From a virus, in IMG/VR virus record IMGVR_UViG_3300030118_000974, positions 1 to 33,390 of that record: DNA of 33,390 nucleotides. One strand, written 5' to 3'. The position numbers and the translations under genes are program-made. The first letter of the stretch is position 1; the number at the start of each line of letters is the position of its first letter. The notes under the pieces are model-generated. The model was not told where the DNA came from. It did not search any database and saw nothing but the letters and a program-made list of their open reading frames with translations. This document shows positions 6,805 to 12,402 of this stretch, in pieces.

Positions 6805-7023
6805 TGGGGGAGAGTGAGGTCTAACTGGGTGGTAAGATTCTCTCCCCCATAAAAGGCGACAGTCGAAGAGGTCGCAACCACTGCCGCCAATTACGGTGAC
6901 AACTATAAAGAAGGACTAAATAATTGTCACCTATCAAGATGGGAATAACAAAACCCATCAAGAATATTAATCACATGCAGTGAGAAGATAGCACTCATTA
7001 ACGGTACTAGGTCTCCCACTGCA
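6805..7023 (-). ncRNA. Chain of five hairpins between genes (region B)
   Basis: The 237-nt gap between genes holds five consecutive hairpins: 6805-6814/6840-6849 (10 bp, G-tract stem), 6855-6863/6880-6888 (9 bp), 6895-6902/6924-6931 (8 bp), 6938-6943/6954-6959 (6 bp), 6976-6986/7013-7023 (11 bp). The second and fifth need G.U pairs that exist only on the - strand, the strand of the surrounding genes. It could be a small non-coding RNA released from the operon transcript, or a leader controlling the downstream gene. No coding frame is supported here. Confidence 0.55.
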
Positions 7024-7039
7024 CCGACCATGGTATATG

Positions 7040-7285
7040 TTATATGTACTTTGGTTTAGCTACAACACTAAACGCAACTTTAGGATCATCAACATAGTTC
7101 TGTGCTTCTTCTTTACTAATCATCTTATTGATTTCAATCATCAATGAATTAGTAACTTGAATAGGCATATAACCTTTGATCCCAGAGTGTACAGGTTTAC
7201 CAGTCGAAGTATCCCATTCATTAACAGGATAAGCTTTGATGTAAACTTCTTGTTCCATATCTGGATTTATTACTGGATTGCTCAT
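7040..7285 (-). CDS. Unknown small protein (81 aa)
   Basis: Preceded by AAAGGAGAAAAACA, a clear ribosome-binding site. The protein appears beta-rich at both ends (EVYIKAYPVNEW and VAFSVVAKPKYI) with a central helix (SLMIEINKMISKEEAQNYV). No signal peptide, membrane segment or known motif. It lies just upstream of hairpin region B on the - strand. Function unknown. Confidence 0.65.
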   Translation of the reverse strand: MSNPVINPDMEQEVYIKAYPVNEWDTSTGKPVHSGIKGYMPIQVTNSLMIEINKMISKEEAQNYVDDPKVAFSVVAKPKYI

Positions 7286-7303
7286 TGTTTTTCTCCTTTC
7301 TTT

Positions 7304-7795
7304 TTATCCTATTTTAAAACCTTTATCTGATTCTTTACAGAAGTCAGCAAACTCTTGAATGTATCCTACATCCATTGGATAACTTGTATCTGAATTAAAT
7401 TTTATCTTATGGTATATGCATTCCCAGATCTCATGATCTTCAGGAGACAAATCATTACCACAAGTTGCACCTTGTTCTTTTGTCCAATCGTCCAATGCTT
7501 TCATTAATATTTCTTCTGCTTTCATTTCTTTACTTCTATTCTTTTCATAGACATCAACAAGTTCTTTTACTGTACCATCATCTATCAATGCTTGTATTCT
7601 TGTTGCTAATAAAATACTTCTAGCTCCATCAATCTTTACAAAGTCATTGTAATTACCACGTTTAAGTTGATCAGCATCAAGTATGTCATCACAGAAATCC
7701 ATTACAAATTTCCAGATAGGTCGCCATCCCCAAACACTTTGTCTAAAGTATGTCTCACCTGTCTTATTGTTTTCACCATATAAATCGAATCCCAT
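7304..7795 (-). CDS. Conserved phage protein, MGFDLYG type (163 aa)
   Basis: The start is placed at 7795, where AAAGGAGGTAAT precedes MGFDLYGEN; an ATG seven codons earlier lacks a site. The N-terminal block GFDLYG...YFRQSVWGWRPIW is one I have seen repeatedly in phage and bacterial hypothetical proteins; the rest is helical with a Trp-rich start and acidic C-terminal half. No function is known to me. The stretch after the stop leads within 19 nt to the start of the 7285 gene. Confidence 0.75.
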   Translation of the reverse strand: MGFDLYGENNKTGETYFRQSVWGWRPIWKFVMDFCDDILDADQLKRGNYNDFVKIDGARSILLATRIQALIDDGTVKELVDVYEKNRSKEMKAEEILMKALDDWTKEQGATCGNDLSPEDHEIWECIYHKIKFNSDTSYPMDVGYIQEFADFCKESDKGFKIG

Positions 7796-7823
7796 ATTAC
7801 CTCCTTTAGAATCCATTGTACCA

Positions 7824-7842
7824 CCAGTCTCTATGAGACCAG
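7824..7842 (-). other. Hairpin in the leader of the 7795 gene
   Basis: GTCTC and GAGAC (7827-7831/7835-7839) form a 5-bp stem that extends to 8 bp on the - strand through two G.U pairs and a G-C. It stands about 30 nt before the start of the 7795 gene. Likely an mRNA stabiliser or processing site; inference. Confidence 0.4.
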
Positions 7843-7869
7843 AGGAAGTTATTAATTAAGTAGGCTAGT

Positions 7870-7909
7870 TGTTGCCATAAGTTTCTACTATAGTTTCAGC
7901 CAGGCAACA
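7870..7909 (-). other. Intercistronic hairpin overlapping the end of the 8081 gene
   Basis: TGTTGCC (7870-7876) and GGCAACA (7903-7909) form a 7-bp stem. One arm lies inside the last codons of the 7896-8081 gene. No T-run follows on the - strand, so it is not a standard terminator; RNA processing or attenuation is possible. Confidence 0.35.
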
Positions 7910-8081
7910 GACTGAATATTGTAAAGGCAAACACTCCAAGTCCTATAAGTCCCCATGGTAATCGTTTATTATTGTTTGCTTCTTTGTGTCGTAACTTAAA
8001 GATTACTTCTTCTTGATCTTTAATTTGTTTATCACGCCACTTGATTTCTTGTTTCCATAATTGTTTTTCTTCTTGATCCAT
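7896..8081 (-). CDS. Tail-anchored coiled-coil membrane protein (61 aa)
   Basis: The N-terminal 40 residues form a charged helix (EEKQLWKQEIKWRDKQIKDQ) and the C terminus is one hydrophobic segment (about residues 43-60, PWGLIGLGVFAFTIFSLLPG). Topology predicts an inner-membrane protein with its helix in the cytoplasm. Start overlaps the upstream stop (TAATG). Function unknown; superinfection control or membrane takeover is conceivable. Confidence 0.65.
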   Translation of the reverse strand: MDQEEKQLWKQEIKWRDKQIKDQEEVIFKLRHKEANNNKRLPWGLIGLGVFAFTIFSLLPG

Positions 8082-8308
8082 TACTGTATTTCCTTTGTGA
8101 TTATATTTGTAAACATTCTTTCATCTTGTAATTCAAACTGAAACACCAATCTTAATTCTTCTTTTGTAAAGTATTTATCTACAACTGGTATCATCATTAA
8201 CCAGTCTATCTCATCTTCTACATCAACAGGTGGTTCTGTATTCTTTACACGTTGTATTGATTCAGCTATCATTAGTTCAGCATCATCATAATTTAAACTG
8301 CTTATCAT
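8081..8308 (-). CDS. Unknown small acidic protein (75 aa)
   Basis: Acidic helical protein with a Met/Trp-containing core (DEIDWLMMIPVVDKYF). It overlaps its neighbours on both sides (ATGA upstream, TAATG downstream), so it is tightly embedded in the operon. No recognisable motif. Confidence 0.65.
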   Translation of the reverse strand: MISSLNYDDAELMIAESIQRVKNTEPPVDVEDEIDWLMMIPVVDKYFTKEELRLVFQFELQDERMFTNIITKEIQ

Positions 8309-8463
8309 TGTTGATCCTTAAACTGTGATTCAAACATTTCAAACTCTGATTGATAATCCTGTACTATCAAGTTGATCTTTGCTAGTGCAGTTGTGTATGT
8401 AATCTCTTGATCATAGTATCTATCAACGATCAAAGATATCTCATCCATCCATTCATTTGGCAT
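8305..8463 (-). CDS. Small unknown protein (52 aa)
   Basis: A 53-codon frame starts at 8463 (MPNEWMDEI) and ends at 8305, overlapping the next start as ATGA and the previous gene by 11 nt, so it fills what would otherwise be a 145-nt gap exactly. The protein is an acidic helix-rich sequence ending in SEFEMFESQFKDQQ. Gap-filling and coupled overlaps are the main support; function unknown. Confidence 0.6.
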   Translation of the reverse strand: MPNEWMDEISLIVDRYYDQEITYTTALAKINLIVQDYQSEFEMFESQFKDQQ

Positions 8464-8641
8464 TCTCTAGTTCCTCCTCTAGTTCTTCTCTATTTCTTAT
8501 TGCTTGGTTTCTTAACCTATCAGTATGTCCCCAATAACATATGATACATAAGTTATTACCATCTTTCTTGATAGGATCCATTATGAAACCAAAGTGTTTA
8601 GCTTCTGTCTCCCAGTTACAATGTCTGCATTTAAGTGTCAT
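8453..8641 (-). CDS. Zinc-ribbon protein (62 aa)
   Basis: Two CxxC knuckles (C5-x2-C8 and C32-x2-C35) are separated by 23 residues, the spacing of a small zinc ribbon, followed by a charged C-terminal helix (REELEEELENAK). Such proteins bind nucleic acid or protein partners. AAAGGATAAGTC precedes the ATG. It overlaps the following small gene by 11 nt. Confidence 0.65.
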   Translation of the reverse strand: MTLKCRHCNWETEAKHFGFIMDPIKKDGNNLCIICYWGHTDRLRNQAIRNREELEEELENAK

Positions 8642-8653
8642 GACTTATCCTTT

Positions 8654-8881
8654 CTAGTTTACACTAATAGTATATCTATTAGCCATTGGTTGTGTACCAA
8701 ACTGTTTGAGCCACCAGTCTATCCACATATCTTCAAGCTGATCTCTCATCATTCTTGCTTTTTCAAGATCATATGTTTGTGCAACAGGATTCCTATTACC
8801 TTCACATAAGATATAATATACTGGATCTTTCATCCACTTGGTTTGTTTCTTATCAACCTTTAACTCAGTTACTTTATTCAT
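8654..8881 (-). CDS. Unknown small protein (75 aa)
   Basis: Basic N terminus (VDKKQTKWMKDP), a strand-like centre (VYYILCEGN) and a Met/Trp-rich helix (ARMMRDQLEDMWIDWWLKQFG). It overlaps the upstream ribbon-helix-helix gene by 8 nt. No known motif; the aromatic helix could be a protein contact surface. Confidence 0.6.
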   Translation of the reverse strand: MNKVTELKVDKKQTKWMKDPVYYILCEGNRNPVAQTYDLEKARMMRDQLEDMWIDWWLKQFGTQPMANRYTISVN

Positions 8882-9071
8882 CTGTAAACTTTCTGTGTTG
8901 ATCTATTAGATTGTTTAATGCTAAAGCAATAAGTTCACTTTTCTTACAGTTAAGTTCACTTGCTATCTCTACTAACTTAGCATTCATTTGTTTAGTTATA
9001 CCTACCGAATGCCAGTTAGATCCTGGTCTTTCGATATTACTATCTATTAATTTTTCAAAGTCTATCTTCAT
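8874..9071 (-). CDS. Ribbon-helix-helix-like DNA-binding protein (65 aa)
   Basis: After a polar N-terminal arm, the strand WHSVGITKQ is followed by helix A (NAKLVEIASELN) and helix B (KSELIALALNNLIDQ), a textbook ribbon-helix-helix order. It is the second protein of this fold in the operon (the other is at 6276-6464), and they differ in sequence. Probably a dimeric repressor. The ATG follows the previous stop closely. Confidence 0.65.
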   Translation of the reverse strand: MKIDFEKLIDSNIERPGSNWHSVGITKQMNAKLVEIASELNCKKSELIALALNNLIDQHRKFTDE

Positions 9072-9074
9072 CGC

Positions 9075-9302
9075 TCACTCCATGTTTTCGTTCGCTCTAC
9101 CATAATGTCCTAGTAGTAGTTTAGCTTTGTTAATAAATTGATTTGCGGTTTTACTATCACCAATGTCTATCATATGCTGTGCATCAGATAGTATTGCCAT
9201 GATATATAGATAGCGAAACTTACCATACATTTCTCCAGCTTCAGCATATGCTCTGTAGATTTGTTGTTTAGTTTCACCATACATTTCTTTTTGTGAAGTC
9301 AT
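9075..9302 (-). CDS. Unknown helical protein (75 aa)
   Basis: Alpha-helical sequence with Tyr-rich heptads (YRAYAEAGEMYGKFRYLYIM) and a second helical hairpin (TANQFINKAKLLLGHYG). The AAAGGAATA box is a good ribosome-binding site. Directly upstream on the - strand lies a 16-bp hairpin (9321-9375). Function unknown. Confidence 0.6.
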   Translation of the reverse strand: MTSQKEMYGETKQQIYRAYAEAGEMYGKFRYLYIMAILSDAQHMIDIGDSKTANQFINKAKLLLGHYGRANENME

Positions 9303-9320
9303 ATTATTCCTTTCATTAAT

Positions 9321-9375
9321 TAAGTATGGGTAGGATTTAAACCTTCTTGTATTTCCAGTATCCTACCCACACCTA
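9321..9375 (-). other. Long intercistronic hairpin (16 bp on the - strand)
   Basis: GGGTAGGAT (9328-9336) pairs with ATCCTACCC (9360-9368). The stem extends to 9321-9336/9360-9375, including two G.U pairs that exist only on the - strand. It begins right after the stop of the 9377-9634 gene and ends before the ribosome-binding site of the 9302 gene; no T-run follows. Candidate RNase III-type processing site or partial terminator. Confidence 0.5.
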
Positions 9376-9376
9376 T

Positions 9377-9634
9377 TTATTTTATGGTTTCAGAAGTTAA
9401 TGTCACGCTTCCTTGATGGAAGTTTTCATTAACTGTAGACCATACAGCTACATCCAACACTCTACCTTGATCATCAGTTATATATCCTGATAACATTGGA
9501 GCGTTTTCATTATCAGATTGTACTGACCAAAGAACTATCTTGTTCTCCTCTGTCGGTACATACTGATTAGTCGTTTGCTCTGCATAAGCACAACTGCCTA
9601 TCAACATTGCAAACATAACAACTATAGTCTTCAT
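9377..9634 (-). CDS. Small exported protein with signal peptide (85 aa)
   Basis: The N terminus is a clear signal sequence: MKT, a hydrophobic core IVVMFAMLIG, then SCAYA before EQ. Cleavage after A18 (AYA) is likely; Cys15 in LIGSC could alternatively make it a lipoprotein. The mature part is about 67 residues, beta-rich (KIVLWSVQSDN, GYITDDQGRVLDVAVWS). AAAGGATAGATCT precedes the start. A phage protein sent to the periplasm from an early-type operon could block superinfection or alter the envelope; that is inference. Confidence 0.7.
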   Translation of the reverse strand: MKTIVVMFAMLIGSCAYAEQTTNQYVPTEENKIVLWSVQSDNENAPMLSGYITDDQGRVLDVAVWSTVNENFHQGSVTLTSETIK

Positions 9635-9656
9635 AGATCTATCCTTTCTGTTGTTG

Positions 9657-9773
9657 TTAATCTTTTACAATCTTAGTGTGTATCTCATCAATCTGTAATC
9701 TTAACACATCTACTTCAGATGCACACCAATTAGATTCACTAAACTCATATTGTATATACAAGTTAACTAGCAT
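9657..9773 (-). CDS. Possible small protein (38 aa)
   Basis: A 39-codon frame runs from 9773 to 9657 and overlaps the end of the exported-protein gene by 11 nt. The product is MLVNLYIQYEF... with one Cys and an acidic-helical second half. No ribosome-binding site is evident, so expression would need translational coupling. It fills most of a 128-nt gap, which is the main argument for it. Confidence 0.4.
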   Translation of the reverse strand: MLVNLYIQYEFSESNWCASEVDVLRLQIDEIHTKIVKD

Positions 9774-10146
9774 TGTTATTGCTATTACTACGAGAATCAA
9801 ATGATTCATAAATCTTATCATAATCATATCCCATTATTGCTTCACAAAAGAATAGATTAGCTTTGTCTGTATCGTCATCAACAATACAATCCCATGTGAA
9901 GATTTCCTTTCTATCATGTAAGAGAATGTAAGAGTCATCAAACTCCCAGACTTCCCAACCATTCTCTTGGATTATTAATTGTTCCATTGCTATTGTATTA
10001 CATAGCACTGCTTGATCTGGATCCACTATGTTATCACAGTTGTATCCTATCCAACCTGGACCAGCATAATGTTCTGACTCTGCGAATGCTATCTTCTCCA
10101 ATGCCATTAGCATTAGCACTGAAGTTATTATTATCATTGCTCTCAT
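9763..10146 (-). CDS. Exported protein with four cysteines (127 aa)
   Basis: A signal peptide (residues 1-22: basic start, IIITSVLMLMAL core, IAFA cleavage site) precedes a mature domain with C37, C49, C87 and C101, compatible with two disulfides in the periplasm, and several Trp (GPGWIGYNC, WEVWEF). The C-terminal tail is Ser/Asn-rich and looks disordered. AAAGGAAACAT precedes the ATG. It is the second exported protein in this operon. Family not recognised. Confidence 0.7.
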   Translation of the reverse strand: MRAMIIITSVLMLMALEKIAFAESEHYAGPGWIGYNCDNIVDPDQAVLCNTIAMEQLIIQENGWEVWEFDDSYILLHDRKEIFTWDCIVDDDTDKANLFFCEAIMGYDYDKIYESFDSRSNSNNNAS

Positions 10147-10160
10147 ATGTTTCCTTTCTG

Positions 10161-10502
10161 TTAGTAATGACAGTTAGACCAATCAGGTACACACTTACTA
10201 TTTAGTTTATATAAGTTACAATCAACAAAGCCATTGTTCATAGTACCAACTAATGTTGTTACAATACCATGATCTACTAAGGCTTGTTCAATACCTTCAT
10301 TCTCTGACCAATTCTTCACTGCCATTAAAGGTATTGTTGGATCTATATCTACATTGGCTGATGCTTCCATGTATGCCATACCTTCATCATCATACAATCG
10401 TAATGATATAAGATTTGTATCTTTATATCTACCAAATTCACAATGTAGTCTTTCTCCTTGAAACATTATATCATGTTCCATATATTCTATTTGTGCTTTC
10501 AT
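10161..10502 (-). CDS. DUF4313-like protein (113 aa)
   Basis: The core ASANVDIDPTIPLMAVKNWSENEG followed by LVDHGIVTTLV matches the pattern I know for DUF4313-type proteins (a beta half ending in an SENEG motif, then a helix and a closing strand). Such proteins are frequent on phages and conjugative elements and have no assigned function. The start overlaps the upstream stop (ATGA) and AGGAGG lies before it. Call is from motif memory. Confidence 0.55.
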   Translation of the reverse strand: MKAQIEYMEHDIMFQGERLHCEFGRYKDTNLISLRLYDDEGMAYMEASANVDIDPTIPLMAVKNWSENEGIEQALVDHGIVTTLVGTMNNGFVDCNLYKLNSKCVPDWSNCHY

Positions 10503-10681
10503 ATATCCTCCTTATTCTGCACTCTATCTTGTACCCCCAGGCGAGGCGTAGCCGAGCCGATTTTTGTTCTGGTTTTGTTCTCTTCTTTCGGTGTATATAT
10601 TGATCCACCTGATTTAGTTCTGTAAACGTCATGGTTTTCTTCATTAACTATTCCCATAGCTATCAATCCAACACATATCAT
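10499..10681 (-). CDS. Small protein carrying a GCGAGGC repeat in its coding sequence (60 aa)
   Basis: GGAGGTAACT immediately before the ATG is one of the best ribosome-binding sites in the window. The N terminus is hydrophobic (MICVGLIAMGIV), the rest polar and basic. Repeat copy R1 (10539-10555) falls inside the frame and encodes part of the SATPRLG segment, so the last about 18 residues may be acquired. First gene of the long - operon. Function unknown. Confidence 0.6.
   Translation of the reverse strand: MICVGLIAMGIVNEENHDVYRTKSGGSIYTPKEENKTRTKIGSATPRLGVQDRVQNKEDI
10539..10555 (+). repeat. Helix motif repeat R1 (GCGAGGC-gta-GCCGAGC)
   Basis: GCGAGGC and GCCGAGC flank a 3-nt loop. On the + strand the arms pair G-C, C-G, then tandem G.A/A.G, then G-C, G-C, C-G. 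Located inside the 10499-10681 gene, GC-rich against AT-rich surroundings. Confidence 0.6.
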
Positions 10682-10725
10682 AGTTACCTCCAGTCTATCT
10701 ATTCTTGGGTTAACCCCCAGTTGTG

Positions 10726-10767
10726 GGAAGATTCCAAGCGAGGCGAAGCCGAGCCTGGAAGTCTTCC
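10726..10767. repeat. Hairpin enclosing helix motif repeat R2
   Basis: R2 (10738-10754) is GCGAGGC-gaa-GCCGAGC. It sits as the tip of a larger inverted repeat: GGAAGA-TTCCA (10726-10736) pairs with TGGAA-g-TCTTCC (10756-10767), 11 bp with one bulge. The whole is a 42-nt stem-loop in the gap between the terminator at 10785 and the 10681 gene. A palindrome GGGTTAACCC (10707-10716) lies next to it and may be an operator for the - operon. Confidence 0.55.
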
Positions 10768-10784
10768 GTTATTTTCGCATATAG

Positions 10785-10819
10785 AAAAAAACCCCCAAGT
10801 CCAGAAGGACTCAGGGGTT
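10785..10819 (-). terminator. Rho-independent terminator of the 10836-11345 gene
   Basis: Arms 10790-10802 and 10807-10819 pair over 13 bp around a 4-nt loop. Two of the pairs are G.U on the - strand. On that strand the stem is followed directly by a T-run (the A-run at 10785-10790). It stands 16 nt after the stop of the 10836 gene, a textbook intrinsic terminator. Confidence 0.85.
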
Positions 10820-10835
10820 AATTTATATTTTATGT

Positions 10836-11345
10836 TTAAGAGCTAAAAGCCTTTGTGTCAATGACAATTGGATTCAAGCCCATAGATTCACGAAATTGAT
10901 TGAACTCTTTAACAGAAAGATCACGATTAGCTGACTTATCAAGATCTTTCCAATCAATTCGATAACCTGAAGCTGTAATGCAAGTAGGAAATGCATTAGC
11001 ATAAGCTTCAAGAGTCTCAGCAATTACTGTGAATTTAGCTTCATTCTCAGTGTGCCAAGTCGCAGAACCAGATTTCTTATAGTTCTCGATAGCCAACTTC
11101 TGAGACTCATGTGCCTTTTGTTTATAAGAATCAATCTTAGAATCCAAGGTTCTCACCACAGCAGTAGTAATGTTGTTAGCAAGATATACCCATTCAGATA
11201 AATCTTCCTTACAAGACTTACTTTTCAATGCCTTCTTAAAGGATTCCTCAATTTTATCTAGTGCATCAATTAAGAGTTGAGAGTTAGAAACAATCTCAAT
11301 TTCTAAGTCTGATACAGATAGTTTATTGTTATTTTTATTACTCAT
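10836..11345 (-). CDS. Unknown protein transcribed alone (169 aa)
   Basis: The start is set at 11345 (MSNKNNNK) because AAAGGAAAATTA precedes it; an ATG six codons upstream has no site. The product is helical in its first 110 residues (LLIDALDKIEESFKKALKSKS...SKIDSYKQKAHESQKLAIEN), with two Cys (C in KSCKED and FPTCIT). It is isolated: a long structured region lies upstream and a strong terminator follows the stop. Placement at a divergent control region suggests an immediate-early or regulatory gene, but no DNA-binding motif is clear. Confidence 0.7.
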   Translation of the reverse strand: MSNKNNNKLSVSDLEIEIVSNSQLLIDALDKIEESFKKALKSKSCKEDLSEWVYLANNITTAVVRTLDSKIDSYKQKAHESQKLAIENYKKSGSATWHTENEAKFTVIAETLEAYANAFPTCITASGYRIDWKDLDKSANRDLSVKEFNQFRESMGLNPIVIDTKAFSS

Positions 11346-11367
11346 GATTAATTTTCCTTTCAATGAG

Positions 11368-11396
11368 TTGATTTAAGAAATACGATAAATTGTAAT
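11368..11396 (+). promoter_or_regulatory. Putative + strand promoter for region C
   Basis: TTGATT (11368-11373), a 17-nt spacer and TGTAAT (11391-11396) fit a sigma70-type promoter (4/6 and 5/6 matches). TATAAT also occurs at 11404-11409. A start near 11403 would coincide with the beginning of the structured, GC-rich region C. It lies in the leader of the divergent 11345 gene. Confidence 0.45.
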
Positions 11397-11608
11397 AATT
11401 AAATATAATAATTAAAAAATATCGCAACCATTTCGAAGTACACACCTCAGCGTTTGTGTAGGGAAACTTTTAGGATTAGCTCACATCAAGTAAAAAGAAA
11501 TGTGAGTAATCCGTACGAATCGTTTACGATTCGTTAAAGATGACTGAAGCAAACCAGTCACACAGCCCCGCTTCGGCTGTGGGAACTCGAAGGGTCAAAA
11601 GAAAATAA

Positions 11609-11626
11609 GCGAGGCGCAAGCCGAGC
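11609..11626 (+). repeat. Helix motif repeat R3 (GCGAGGC-gcaa-GCCGAGC)
   Basis: Same arms as R1 and R2 but with a GCAA (GNRA) tetraloop. It lies within structured region C, on the strand where the tandem G.A pairs are possible. Confidence 0.6.
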
Positions 11627-11791
11627 ATAAAAGATGCAATCCTTGCGAGGTGATGTACAATGGTTAGCGATATAAGCCCCCCGCAGGGGCTTCGAACACC
11701 CATGAGGGGTCGTTGCACTTCTCAAAGCAAGTCACGATGGGGCAAGTTGTCTGCACCTTTAGGTGCGACCACTTGATACCATCCTTGCTTA

Positions 11792-11820
11792 GCCGAGCTT
11801 ACTCTTAATCTGGGCGAGGC
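11792..11820 (+). repeat. Helix motif repeat R4, arms in swapped order
   Basis: GCCGAGC (11792-11798) and GCGAGGC (11814-11820) form the same helix as R1-R3 but with the loop at the opposite end. Two U.G pairs and one A-U continue the helix inward. This circularly permuted copy suggests that the helix itself, rather than a linear element, is what is kept. Confidence 0.5.
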
Positions 11821-12323
11821 GAGGAAGTTTTCGCAACGACTGTGATTCTGAAAGGTTTGACTGGAACATGACTGTTGATCATTGGGTCTTTCAGTATCAC
11901 GAAATAAGAATGGGTGCGACAGCACCTCCGTAAGGAAAGATGCCAACCAACCTATTGAATATATATTGTTACGATTAAGAAGACGGAGTAGGTTAAGAAC
12001 AAGTGAAGCATTCGTCACGCTTAGTCGAATGCGTAACGGTACACGAAGTGTATGTTCGTACATACGTAGTCGTAAAGTCGCCTGATAAGGCGTTCGTCCC
12101 ACTACGTGGGAGAGAAGAGAAGAAGAGAAAAGAGAACGAAAACAAGAGAGTAATTCAAGACGGAAGGGGTTGTAGGGGAAGGGTTCCCCTGCTGGGTCTG
12201 GGCGAAGCCCAGCCGACTGCAGTTCGGAGACTGCCACGGAGTGATGTGAACGGATGTTGCGTCAAAGGGGGGTTTTTAGAAGACGGTATGCCGATGACAA
12301 AATGGATGGGGTCTAAGAGACAA

Positions 12324-12402
12324 GGGGGGGTTTGTTAAAACAAACTCGTACTTGACACATATACACTAATGAGACTATATTGAAACGGTGGGGGGTTTGT
12401 TA
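12324..12402 (+). promoter_or_regulatory. G-tract direct repeats and palindrome around the late promoter
   Basis: GGGGGGTTTGTTA occurs at 12325-12337 and again at 12390-12402, one copy upstream of the -35 and one downstream of the -10. A looser copy (GGGGGGTTTTTA) lies at 12267-12278. The first copy is part of a palindrome, GTTTGT-taaa-ACAAAC (12330-12345), ending 6 nt before the -35. Likely operator or activator sites. Confidence 0.5.
12352..12381 (+). promoter_or_regulatory. Strong sigma70-like promoter for the structural genes
   Basis: Perfect -35 TTGACA (12352-12357), an 18-nt spacer and -10 TATATT (12376-12381). It is the best promoter in the window and points at the 20-kb run of packaging and virion genes. 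Use of host sigma70 agrees with the lack of a phage RNA polymerase in view. Confidence 0.75.

Larger units (their letters stand above)
11403..12280 (+). ncRNA. Candidate very large structured RNA (about 880 nt), region C
   Basis: A 1.2-kb gap without a credible gene, much richer in G+C than the coding DNA (34 of 60 bases in 11641-11700). Helices on the + strand include 11439-11444/11455-11460; 11473-11478 plus 11480-11486 with 11500-11512 (13 bp, one bulge); 11515-11522/11527-11534; 11561-11567/11575-11581; an irregular helix of 25 bp at 11725-11790; 11792-11801/11811-11820; 11842-11854/11888-11900 (12 bp, one T.T); 11913-11917/11922-11926; 12008-12014/12026-12032; 12079-12083/12088-12092; 12097-12102/12106-12111; 12174-12180/12184-12190; 12198-12203/12207-12212. 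Several helices gain G.U pairs only on the + strand (11640/11712, 11841/11901, 11855/11887, 11912/11927, 12039/12053, 12173/12191). A 29-nt purine-only linker (12108-12136) separates two folded parts. Size and style recall GOLLD RNA; not proven. The 3' end is uncertain. Confidence 0.65.

Noticed and set aside
11686-11700. GGGGCTTCGAACACC, a T-arm look-alike in region C
   Set aside because: The stem after the loop does not match; the GGGGC arm pairs instead with the upstream CCCC stretch as an ordinary hairpin.
11722-12237. A 171-codon open frame on the - strand across region C
   Set aside because: No ribosome-binding site, an amino-acid mix unlike the other proteins (Leu/Ser/Arg-rich), and the stretch is packed with RNA-like helices. 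It is a by-product of GC-rich structured DNA.
12003-12338. A 111-codon + frame and a 64-codon - frame in region C (11524-11718)
   Set aside because: Both run through hairpins and the purine linker, have no ribosome-binding site and have random-looking composition.
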